Of a DNA stretch of 34,832 bases, positions 1 to 6,589 are shown piece by piece; positions within the stretch are counted from its first letter, which is position 1; each line of letters begins with the position of its first letter. Made by a program: the position numbers and the translations under genes. Source of the stretch: Corynebacterium mendelii. Lineage in GTDB: Bacteria > Actinomycetota > Actinomycetes > Mycobacteriales > Mycobacteriaceae. The DNA lies in NCBI RefSeq assembly GCF_017307055.1, contig NZ_JAFLEQ010000016.1, forward strand, positions 364,608-399,439. Reading direction: 5' to 3'. Under the pieces are notes generated by a model. The model saw nothing but the letters and a program-made list of their open reading frames with translations, did not search any database and was not told the origin of the DNA.

Positions 1-27
1 ACCGCCCGGGGGGATGGGGGCGATCAT

Positions 28-45
28 CCGCGGTGTGCACCGCGG
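28..45. promoter_or_regulatory. Perfect inverted repeat upstream of the SIS gene, candidate operator
   Basis: Eight-base arms CCGCGGTG and CACCGCGG are separated by TG. The repeat ends 50 bases before the SIS gene start and about 33 bases before its ribosome binding site, where an operator would be expected. In GC-rich DNA such palindromes also arise by chance, and the regulator is unknown. Confidence 0.35.
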
Positions 46-95
46 CAGGCCCCACCACCTGACTGCACACAATCTTTCAAGGAGAAATACACCCC

Positions 96-845
96 ATGTC
101 TGAACTGCTCAACACCTACTTCGATGAAATCACCGCCCTTCTGGGCAAGATCCGCGAAGAAGAACTGCCCAAGATTGAAAAGGCAGCCGACACCATCGCC
201 GACAAAGTCATTGCCGGCGGCCGTATCTTCGCCTTCGGTGCCTCCCACTCGTCGCTGCCGGTACAAGACATTGTCTACCGCGCCGGTGGCCTGATGCTGA
301 TCAACCCGCTCTACGGACCCGGCATCGAAGCCCTGACCACCCGCCCGACCACCCTCGGCTCGCAGATGGAGCAGATGCCCGGCTACGGCGAGGTGCTGTT
401 CAACAACAGCCCGCTGAAGGAAGGCGACGTGCTCATCGACGTCTCGGTGTCCGGCCGCAACGCCGTCCCGGTGGAACTGGCCCGCGCCGCCAAGGCCGCC
501 GGTGTGTTCGTGGTGGCTTTGACCAGCATGAAATACACCAGCGCCGTTGATTCCCGGGTCCCGGACGGCACCAAGCTGCTCGACCACGCCGATGTCGTTC
601 TCGACAACAAAGTCGATCCCGGTGACGCGGTGCTCTCCCTGGAAGGCATCCCGCAGAAGTTCACCCCGGCTTCCGGTGTCACCTCCACCGCCATGCTGCA
701 CAGCATGTCCGCCGCCATCATCGAGAAACTGCTCGAAAAGGGCTTCTCGGCACCGGTGTTCCTGGCCGCCAACTTGGACGGTGGCGCCGAATGGAACGCC
801 AAGCACATGGCCGAAAACAAAGACCGCATTTTCTACCTGAACTAA
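96..845 (+). CDS. SIS-domain sugar-phosphate isomerase-like protein
   Basis: A 249-residue cytoplasmic protein of the SIS (sugar isomerase) fold, in the group often annotated 'sugar isomerase domain-containing' or UPF0309. Members bind phosphosugars; the exact reaction is generally not assigned. The phosphosugar-binding loops are visible as FGASHSS (about residues 47-53) and VSVSGRNAVPVE (116-127). An N-terminal helical segment precedes the SIS core, and there is no DNA-binding domain, signal peptide or membrane segment. The ATG is preceded by an AAGGAG site at good spacing, which fixes the start. The next gene on this strand is 464 bases away, so the gene looks like the last of its unit. In actinobacteria such proteins often accompany amino-sugar genes, which fits the kinase and permease further on. 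Family assignment is secure; substrate unknown. Confidence 0.85.
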   Translation: MSELLNTYFDEITALLGKIREEELPKIEKAADTIADKVIAGGRIFAFGASHSSLPVQDIVYRAGGLMLINPLYGPGIEALTTRPTTLGSQMEQMPGYGEVLFNNSPLKEGDVLIDVSVSGRNAVPVELARAAKAAGVFVVALTSMKYTSAVDSRVPDGTKLLDHADVVLDNKVDPGDAVLSLEGIPQKFTPASGVTSTAMLHSMSAAIIEKLLEKGFSAPVFLAANLDGGAEWNAKHMAENKDRIFYLN

Positions 846-1309
846 CCCGGCCGCTCCTGCCATCCTGTCCCGGGTCCCACCAGCGGTCGAACCCGGGGCA
901 GGGGCGGGACACAGAAAACATCCCGCCGCAGCACGACTGCTGTGGCGGATGACATAACACCCACATACAGACGGCGGGGACGTGTTTTCTTCCCTTTCCC
1001 TTGTCATCCCGCCGTTTGTGTGTCTCCCACGACTTTTCCGCCGGAACCCTCCCATTCTGATCCCCCGGTAACCGGCATTCCCGCGTTGTTTGGTTTTCTT
1101 TTCAGACAGTCGCGGCCATGCCGGTCAGCAGATGGGCGGCGGGGTTCGCCCGCAGGGCTTTCAACCCCGCCGGTGACTGGACAAGGCGGAAGTTCTCCCC
1201 CCAGATTTTCCCATTCCCTCACCCGTCCCCGGTAGCCACCACAGACGGTGGCGACAACTTGCGCCGGTTAACAGCGGCGGGTGAAACCACAATCCAAGGA
1301 GTCTTTCAC
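846..1309. other. Intergenic stretch, no convincing gene
   Basis: No reading frame here has a ribosome binding site and protein-like composition. It holds a terminator-like hairpin just after the SIS gene, the small palindrome CCGGTAACCGG at 1065-1075, a T-rich patch around 1087-1105, and at its end the AAGGAG site of the secreted-protein gene. A promoter for that gene must lie here, but no clear -10/-35 pair was recognised. Confidence 0.5.
864..902 (+). terminator. Hairpin after the SIS gene
   Basis: CCTGTCCCGGGT (864-875) pairs with ACCCGGGGCAGG (891-902), twelve pairs including one G-U. It lies 19 bases after the SIS stop codon. No T-run follows, so it may be a weak or processed 3' end. 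Confidence 0.35.
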
Positions 1310-2899
1310 ATGAGAGCACGTTCCTTAAAGAAGACGGCCGTCACTGTGGCCTGCGCTGCATTGGTTGTTCCGCTTGCCCCGGCAGCCAACGCGTCCTCCT
1401 TCTTTGGTTCATCTGCACTTGCCGACCTGTTCAACGCGGTGGCCGGCTCGTCGATGTCGTCGGAAACCTTCTACGATGACAGCCCCGGTGCCCAGGGCAG
1501 CACCTTCCTGCCCGGTGGGATTTCCGGAAACAAGAAAAACGGCGACACTCCGCCTCCGGTGGAAATCACCCCAGGGCCGGTCCGCGATGGCTGGCGTCTG
1601 GTGCGCGAAGAAACCTTCGACAAAGGTATCAACGACAGCAAGGTGGACTGGGAGGTCCAGAAATTCGGGCCCGGCAACCGCTACTACGTTGATGAGTTCT
1701 CCGACGGTGGCAAATACTTCAAGATCCAGGGTGGCGAATACTTCCAGCGTGCCCTCGACAGCTTCCAGCTGCTGCGCAAGTCCGTGCCCTTCGGCGAGGA
1801 CGGCTGGCTGACCGTGGAGATGGCCGCCCGCTCCCGCGAGAAGACCGGCAAGCCGGACGGTGTTCCGACCCTGCAAGTCAAAAACGGTGAAGCCAAGATG
1901 GATGTGCCGTGGGACAACGGCCTGATCATCACCTCCACCAATCCGCTGCCCAGCCAGTACCGCGTCGAGTATGAACTGAAAACCCTCGACTTCGGTGGCA
2001 AGGACATTAACGGCGAGTGGAACTACGACGGCAAGATCAACGGCTACCCGTCGAAGACCGAGTGCATGACCAACTTCCCGTGGGTCAGGCTGCGCCAGAA
2101 CAAAGACGGGTCCTACCCGACGCCGGGCTATGACCAAAACGGCGCCGAGCAGCCCGATCCCTGTGCCAAGCCCTTCGGCGATATCAAGGCCGAAAACGGC
2201 TTCTATCTGATGGAGATCGTCGACCACGCCCACCCGGCACCGCACAACAACATCTTCATCCACTCCCACCGCAAGGTCGGCATGGACATCTACTCGGTCA
2301 ATGGTGGTTGGGCCAAGGCCTACTGGGGCTGCGACCCGTCCAACGGCAAATTGAAGCCCTACGCCGACACCAACGGCCACGGCATCAATGAGATCTTCTT
2401 CGACGGTTCGGTGTGGCGCGATCCCTCCTTCGCCTACAACGAGTTCGTCATGCCCACCCCCTGCGGTATCTTCCACGGTGACGAGCGCAATCACGATAAC
2501 CAGCTGCAGACTATTGTCTCTGCCGCCGAGATTCAGCCGCATGTCATGCCGAACGAGACCTACAAGTTCGCCATCGAGCGCACCGACAAGGGCTACGTCC
2601 AGGAGATGACCGGTAATTTCCGTTATGTCGGTCAGCGCACCTACCGCTTCTTCCGCCCGTTCATCAACAATGACGGTCGGGCGATCTGGCACTACAACCA
2701 GACCCCCGAAGAGTACGACGGCCGTTTCAACAACACCCTGAAGTTCAAGGGGCCGCACGGCGAGTTCGAGAAGGAAATGTGGCCTTCCGACTCGGCCTAC
2801 CCGGACAACTTCATCATCGGCCTGCCGCACATCAACTACTACACTGGTTCGGCAACCGTCGACAACATCCGGCTCTACGTTCCGGAAGACAAGAAGTAG
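1310..2899 (+). CDS. Large secreted protein, possible concanavalin/GH16-like jelly roll
   Basis: A 529-residue exported protein. The N-terminus MRARSLKKTAVTVACAAL is a typical Sec signal peptide, with probable signal peptidase I cleavage after ANA (residue 28). The start is set by AAGGAG eight bases before the ATG; an in-frame upstream extension exists but lacks a ribosome binding site. A low-complexity Gly/Pro/Ser linker (about 29-90) leads into a long domain rich in Tyr, Trp, Asn and Gly, with alternating hydrophobic patterns suggesting beta strands. The mature part has four cysteines (ECM, DPC, WGC, TPC contexts), enough for two disulphides. The overall feel is of a concanavalin-type sandwich as in GH16 enzymes, and a YLMEIVDHAH segment faintly recalls the GH16 E-x-D-x-x-E active site but lacks its full acidic pattern. 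It could be a glycan-binding protein, a divergent hydrolase or lyase, or something unrelated. It appears monocistronic and ends before a bidirectional hairpin. Confidence 0.6.
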   Translation: MRARSLKKTAVTVACAALVVPLAPAANASSFFGSSALADLFNAVAGSSMSSETFYDDSPGAQGSTFLPGGISGNKKNGDTPPPVEITPGPVRDGWRLVREETFDKGINDSKVDWEVQKFGPGNRYYVDEFSDGGKYFKIQGGEYFQRALDSFQLLRKSVPFGEDGWLTVEMAARSREKTGKPDGVPTLQVKNGEAKMDVPWDNGLIITSTNPLPSQYRVEYELKTLDFGGKDINGEWNYDGKINGYPSKTECMTNFPWVRLRQNKDGSYPTPGYDQNGAEQPDPCAKPFGDIKAENGFYLMEIVDHAHPAPHNNIFIHSHRKVGMDIYSVNGGWAKAYWGCDPSNGKLKPYADTNGHGINEIFFDGSVWRDPSFAYNEFVMPTPCGIFHGDERNHDNQLQTIVSAAEIQPHVMPNETYKFAIERTDKGYVQEMTGNFRYVGQRTYRFFRPFINNDGRAIWHYNQTPEEYDGRFNNTLKFKGPHGEFEKEMWPSDSAYPDNFIIGLPHINYYTGSATVDNIRLYVPEDKK

Positions 2900-2979
2900 T
2901 TTGTCTGCCCGCTTGATTCGGTCATCACATACGCGGTGACCGGTCAAGCTGCGCGATCGACTGTTGCTAAAACCGCACA

Positions 2980-3026
2980 CACTGGCCCGCCGGGACCGTG
3001 GAATCCACGATCCGGGCGGGCCAGTG
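2980..3026. terminator. Bidirectional terminator between convergent genes
   Basis: CACTGGCCCGCC (2980-2991) pairs perfectly with GGCGGGCCAGTG (3015-3026); a small inner repeat CGTGG/CCACG extends the structure. TGTTGTT follows on the + strand, and a run of four T's follows shortly on the - strand. It lies between the secreted-protein gene and the convergent gene ending at 3119. Confidence 0.7.
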
Positions 3027-3118
3027 GTGTTGTTAAGGGGAATGGAACCCGGGTGGTTATTTCCCACAAGCAGCGCACAGCATGGTGTCGACCACGTCTT
3101 TGCCGGAAAGGCGTGCTT

Positions 3119-3721
3119 CTAGGCCCGGCCGATTTCTCCGAGAGCAGCCAACGCCTGTTCTGTTTCGTAGGAGCCGGTCAGGCCATTGCCGTCGATGCAA
3201 GCGACGGTGAGTCCATCGAACAGACAGCCGGGATCCGGGTCGGGGACGCCCGACATGAATTCGAATACCTTCCACAGCGAGACCGTTGTCCACACCGCCG
3301 CCAGCGGTACCCGGTTGCCGTCGTCATCGACAGCGACCGCCACATCGACACCGTCATCCAATTCAGCCCACAAATCGCTAAGCAGCTGGCCAGTATCCGG
3401 CGCCCATCCACGCACCACTGCGGTAGCCGAGGCAGCTTGGTGCCACAGTGTTCTCACGCCTGCTGCAATCGCGCTGACCGGACCCCCGCCATCGCCGGGG
3501 TCGGCGGTGATCTGGGTGCCGGGGGACAAAGCGATCCCACCGGCGGTGACGACTGTGACCTGCTGCAGCCCCGTGGTCATGGCGATCTCGGCGAGTGTCA
3601 GGTTGATCAACGGCTCACCATCGACGGTGACTGCCGACAACGGCACGCCATCGTTGGTTCGCGGTCCCTCCGCCAAAACGATGACATCGAGTCCGGGGAT
3701 GATACTGCGTGTATCCGCCAT
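3119..3721 (-). CDS. Degenerate nucleotidyltransferase-like (MobA/IspD-type fold) protein
   Basis: A 200-residue cytoplasmic protein. Its N-terminal half follows the pattern of the MobA/IspD/GlmU nucleotidyltransferase fold: a hydrophobic strand IVLAEGPRTNDG where the LAGG-x-S-x-R-M-G loop would be, then a DGEPLINLTL segment like the 'G-x-P-L-L' strand, then VTVVTAGG. The canonical glycine-rich loop with Arg and the following Lys are not present, so nucleotide transfer may be lost. In MobA-like proteins of actinobacteria such divergence is known; I did not recognise a specific named family. The ATG is preceded by GAAAGG at good spacing. The gene is followed by the bidirectional hairpin, and 83 bases separate it from the upstream gene on the same strand, so the two may be co-transcribed. 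A purely hypothetical label is the alternative. Confidence 0.5.
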   Translation of the reverse strand: MADTRSIIPGLDVIVLAEGPRTNDGVPLSAVTVDGEPLINLTLAEIAMTTGLQQVTVVTAGGIALSPGTQITADPGDGGGPVSAIAAGVRTLWHQAASATAVVRGWAPDTGQLLSDLWAELDDGVDVAVAVDDDGNRVPLAAVWTTVSLWKVFEFMSGVPDPDPGCLFDGLTVACIDGNGLTGSYETEQALAALGEIGRA

Positions 3722-3804
3722 AACCGCCCTTTCGGTTTTTGGTGTCCTTTAGCCGGGGTACCGGCTTGCGGTATTCCAGGCTACCCGGGGCAAGTGCAGC
3801 CGTA

Positions 3805-4332
3805 CTAGGAGCCTGTCGACCCGGACAAGGCGGGGCGCAGGTTACGCACCGTATCGCCCAGCGGCCGGCTGACCGCTGACCGTGCCCCGATCATCCGGTG
3901 ACAGGGCACCCAGCGGCAGTCCGGGCCGCCGACAGCCCCGCCGAAATACCGGTACCAGATCTCGGTGGCGCCGATCGCATCAGAGACTGAGTCGAACATG
4001 TGGCATTCGTTGAGCCTGCGGTCAACAGCCGCGATATAGAGGTCGATCTCTTGCTGCGCATAACCGCGGGCGGCAAGATCCCGGGTCATCTCGCCATGGT
4101 TTCCCCATGCCCAGTTGCGGTGTGCGGGATCACCGTCCCAGACAAAAGTCGGGTATTCCCGGAAAACAGCCACATGGCAGTCCAATGCGCCTGCTTCGTC
4201 GATCAGCTGCGTAATCGGCGGCTCATCGGCACCTGGCTGCGGGGCCGCTGCGGCTTGTGGCAGGCCGAACACCATAGCTGCCGCGCCTACCGCCGCCGCT
4301 AGTGCTCTGCCTGCCTTGATCGAAACACCCAT
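3805..4332 (-). CDS. Small secreted Cys-containing protein, function unknown
   Basis: A 175-residue protein with an N-terminal signal peptide: MGVSIKAGRALAAAVGAAAM, then a hydrophobic stretch ending in AAAA before PQPGADEPP. The start at 4332 is chosen because AAGGTG sits just upstream; an in-frame ATG 45 bases earlier would put non-signal residues in front. The mature part has four cysteines (DCHV, NECHM, PDCRWVPC) and many aromatic residues, and looks like a compact disulphide-stabilised domain. I do not recognise the family. A TAGAAT hexamer at 4387-4382 on the same strand is a plausible -10. It could be an envelope or extracellular factor. Confidence 0.6.
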   Translation of the reverse strand: MGVSIKAGRALAAAVGAAAMVFGLPQAAAAPQPGADEPPITQLIDEAGALDCHVAVFREYPTFVWDGDPAHRNWAWGNHGEMTRDLAARGYAQQEIDLYIAAVDRRLNECHMFDSVSDAIGATEIWYRYFGGAVGGPDCRWVPCHRMIGARSAVSRPLGDTVRNLRPALSGSTGS

Positions 4333-4381
4333 TGCACCTTGATCTTTCGCGGTTGATGTGTAATGGGAGGAGACCACGATG

Positions 4382-4387
4382 ATTCTA
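4382..4387 (-). promoter_or_regulatory. Candidate -10 (TAGAAT) for the small secreted protein gene
   Basis: TAGAAT read on the - strand, about 50 bases before the ATG at 4332. No good -35 hexamer is visible. Confidence 0.3.
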
Positions 4388-4866
4388 CAGTTAACTTTTG
4401 CCTGTGGCGTAGCTGGTGCAGTCTCGCCGGGTTATCCGCCGGTGGTGGGAGCCGCAAATACCTTGGCAGCGGCCGGATGGCGAAAAGTGACGGCGATCGC
4501 GGTCAGTGCGGGGCACAGGTGGAATGGTCCCGGGGGGCAAGCAGCCGCTGGTGTCGGGGTGGTACAGGATGGGTTGTTCCCGGCGGTGCGGCGGCCCACG
4601 TGGCTTTCCGCGGTGTGGGGGGTGTGGCCTTTTACGGGGAAGATCTCAGGCAGCATGAAGGCGTGTCACAGCAAGACCGGTTGACCCTTTTGTGGTGCAC
4701 CCGGATACAGGCGTTCGCATATTTACCGGGAAGGAAGGCGCGGACATGTGTTTTTGCCGGCGGGGTGCAAGGGGTATCCGGTGCCGGATATGGGGGTGTT
4801 TTTCCCGGGGGGCTGTGAACCGTAAAAGGTGCTGAATCTCACCGTGTGAGGGGGAGTCGAAGGCTA

Positions 4867-4880
4867 TTATCGCGTGATAA
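4867..4880. promoter_or_regulatory. Palindrome TTATC-GCGT-GATAA upstream of the permease, candidate operator
   Basis: Perfect five-base arms with a four-base spacer, overlapping the possible -10 TATTAT at 4865-4870 and 77 bases before the permease start. Size and position fit a repressor site. The regulator is unknown. Confidence 0.4.
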
Positions 4881-4886
4881 ATTTTG

Positions 4887-4903
4887 GTTGAACATACATC
4901 AAC
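4887..4903. promoter_or_regulatory. Inverted repeat GTTGA-N7-TCAAC upstream of the permease
   Basis: Five-base perfect arms with a seven-base spacer, six bases after the preceding palindrome and 54 bases before the permease start. It may be a second operator half or the site of another regulator. Confidence 0.3.
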
Positions 4904-4956
4904 AGGTGTTTTCCTGTCCGGGACGATCCCGTTTTACCCCCTGGGAGGACGCAGCT

Positions 4957-6348
4957 ATGGCAGCGACGACAGCCGGCGGCACACAGGCCGCCTATCTTCA
5001 ACCGCACCGCCGCGAGTTCGTCAAGAAATGGGCGGCCCCGCTGATCGCGATGGGTGAGTTCATCGACGGCTATGACCTGGTGGTCATCGGCGTGGCGATG
5101 GTGTTCCTCAAGCCGCACTTCGGTCTGAGTGCATCAGCCACCGGCGGATTGCTGGCGATCTCATTTATCGGCACCGCCGTCGGACTGATCTTCTTCGGTG
5201 ACATCGCCGACCGCATCGGGCGAAAAAAGGTCTTCGCGGTTAACCTGTGGATTTTCATCATCACCGCGGTGCTGGCCGCCTTCATCACCCAGGTGTGGAT
5301 GATCTATGTGATGCGCTTTTTGATCGGCCTGGCCGTCGGCATGGACTTGTCGACCTCGGCGGCGTATCTGGCCGAAATCGCCCCGAAACAGCGGCGCGGG
5401 CGGGTGGTCGGCGCGTTGCTGAACACCTCTTTGGTGTTGGGATCGATTTTCTCGATCGTGTTGGCCCTGGTGCTGCAGGAAGTGGTTCCCGCCTCCCACC
5501 AGGACTGGATCTGGCGGGGACTGTTCCTGTTCGCTGCGGTACCGGCGGCCCTGGTGCTCTACGGGCGGCAGTTTTTGCCCGAGTCCCCCCGCTGGCTGAT
5601 GCAGGTCGGCCGGGTCAAAGAAGCCGAGCAGATTCTTCAGGTCCTCGGCCTGGACCGCGAGTACGCGGAGGTGCGCAGCGCCAGCGAACAGGAAGGCGTG
5701 AAAACCAAGCGGGAATACAAAAAGCTGCTGCAGCCGGAAACCCGCAAACGCATTATCGCCACCACCCTGTTTTTCATGGGCAACACCTTCGGCGGGCCGG
5801 TGGTGTCGCTGTTGGGGCCGATCATTTTCCAGCGCGCCGGCATCGAGGTGAAATACAACCTGGAGATCACCCTGGCCGCCTACATTGTGGCCCTGGTCGC
5901 ACTGCTGTTGGGATCGACTCTGATCGACAAGATCAACAAGCGGGTGCTGGGCATGAGTTCCACCTTCGTGCTGGCTTGTGCGGCCTTCAGCCTGGCGATG
6001 TGGGGCGATGACAACCACACGGTGCTGTTCGTCTCCTTTGTGGTGTGGACCTTCGCCACCTGGATTGGACCCGGACTGTTGTGCCTGATCTGGACCGTTG
6101 AGTCCTACCCGACAGAGCTGCGTGGTTTCGGCAACGGCTTCACCCAGTCACTGGCGCGGGTGATCTCCGCGACCTCGGCGGCCCTTGTTCCGGTGTGGCT
6201 GGCACAACACAGCATGCGGGCACTGTTCCCCTTCGTCATCACCTATCTGCTGATGTTCGTGCTGGTGCTGTTCAACCCGTGGATGGGCAACTCCAATGCG
6301 TCGCTTGAGGAGGCCTCCGGCCAGGTTCCCGGCGGGCAGGACAAGTAG
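4957..6348 (+). CDS. MFS sugar-porter type permease
   Basis: A 463-residue integral membrane protein of the major facilitator superfamily with about twelve hydrophobic segments. Sugar-porter (and related metabolite:H+ symporter) signatures are clear: GDIADRIGRKK in the loop between helices 2 and 3, the LPESPRWLM motif after helix 6, a long charged central loop, and a second-half ESYPTELRGFGNG motif. An early acidic residue in GEFIDGYDLVVIG is typical of proton-coupled members. The start is set by GGGAGGA eight bases before the ATG; the frame stays open upstream without a site. The substrate cannot be read from the sequence: a sugar, polyol or aromatic acid is possible. The gene stands alone between a regulatory region and a strong terminator. 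Nearby sulfatase, SIS and kinase genes make a sugar derivative the best guess. Confidence 0.85.
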   Translation: MAATTAGGTQAAYLQPHRREFVKKWAAPLIAMGEFIDGYDLVVIGVAMVFLKPHFGLSASATGGLLAISFIGTAVGLIFFGDIADRIGRKKVFAVNLWIFIITAVLAAFITQVWMIYVMRFLIGLAVGMDLSTSAAYLAEIAPKQRRGRVVGALLNTSLVLGSIFSIVLALVLQEVVPASHQDWIWRGLFLFAAVPAALVLYGRQFLPESPRWLMQVGRVKEAEQILQVLGLDREYAEVRSASEQEGVKTKREYKKLLQPETRKRIIATTLFFMGNTFGGPVVSLLGPIIFQRAGIEVKYNLEITLAAYIVALVALLLGSTLIDKINKRVLGMSSTFVLACAAFSLAMWGDDNHTVLFVSFVVWTFATWIGPGLLCLIWTVESYPTELRGFGNGFTQSLARVISATSAALVPVWLAQHSMRALFPFVITYLLMFVLVLFNPWMGNSNASLEEASGQVPGGQDK

Positions 6349-6375
6349 CCAGACCACACCCTTGTGTGGTTGTCG

Positions 6376-6456
6376 CCCAGCCGGCAGCAGCCGGCTGGGG
6401 CGGACACCGTGGCACCGGGCAGTCAACCACTGCCGGTTGCCACGGTGTCTTGTTGT
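6376..6456 (+). terminator. Tandem hairpins, terminator of the permease gene
   Basis: A perfect ten-base stem CCCAGCCGGC/GCCGGCTGGG with an AGCA loop (6376-6399) is followed by a twelve-base perfect stem GACACCGTGGCA/TGCCACGGTGTC (6403-6449) with further pairing inside its loop, then TTGTTGT. The second is a good intrinsic terminator. Confidence 0.75.
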
Positions 6457-6530
6457 CTGTTGTTGGGGCCTTGGTCCGTGCACCGCGGTGTAAGGCCAAA
6501 AAGGGGAGTGACTGTTTTTACGGTTGCGGC

Positions 6531-6568
6531 AAAAAGCTCGGGGCCGCCGTGTCGGTCATGGCGGCCCC
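6531..6568 (-). terminator. Terminator of the sulfatase gene
   Basis: GGGGCCGCC (6540-6548) and GGCGGCCCC (6560-6568) form a perfect nine-base stem. Read on the - strand it is followed by GAGC and five T's. It lies 22 bases after the sulfatase stop. Confidence 0.75.
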
Positions 6569-6589
6569 GGGGGATTGGTGTGGGTGGTG

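Larger units (their letters stand above)
4333..4956. other. Divergent intergenic stretch, regulatory, no convincing gene
   Basis: About 620 bases separate the small secreted protein gene (-) from the permease gene (+). Frames at 4363-4818 and 4379-4684 are open but have Trp/Cys/Gly-rich low-information products and no ribosome binding site. The end nearest the permease is locally AT-rich and contains two inverted repeats and the sequence TATTAT (4865-4870), a possible -10. The middle part is unusually G-rich on the + strand; nothing else was recognised. Confidence 0.5.

Noticed and set aside
1409..3067. 552-residue frame on the - strand
   Set aside because: It lies opposite the secreted-protein gene, is Val/Gly/Asp-rich as expected for the complement of GC-rich coding DNA, and has no ribosome binding site.
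4363..4818. 151-residue frame between the small secreted protein and permease genes
   Set aside because: Gly/Trp/Cys/Arg-rich product and no binding site; the region looks regulatory.
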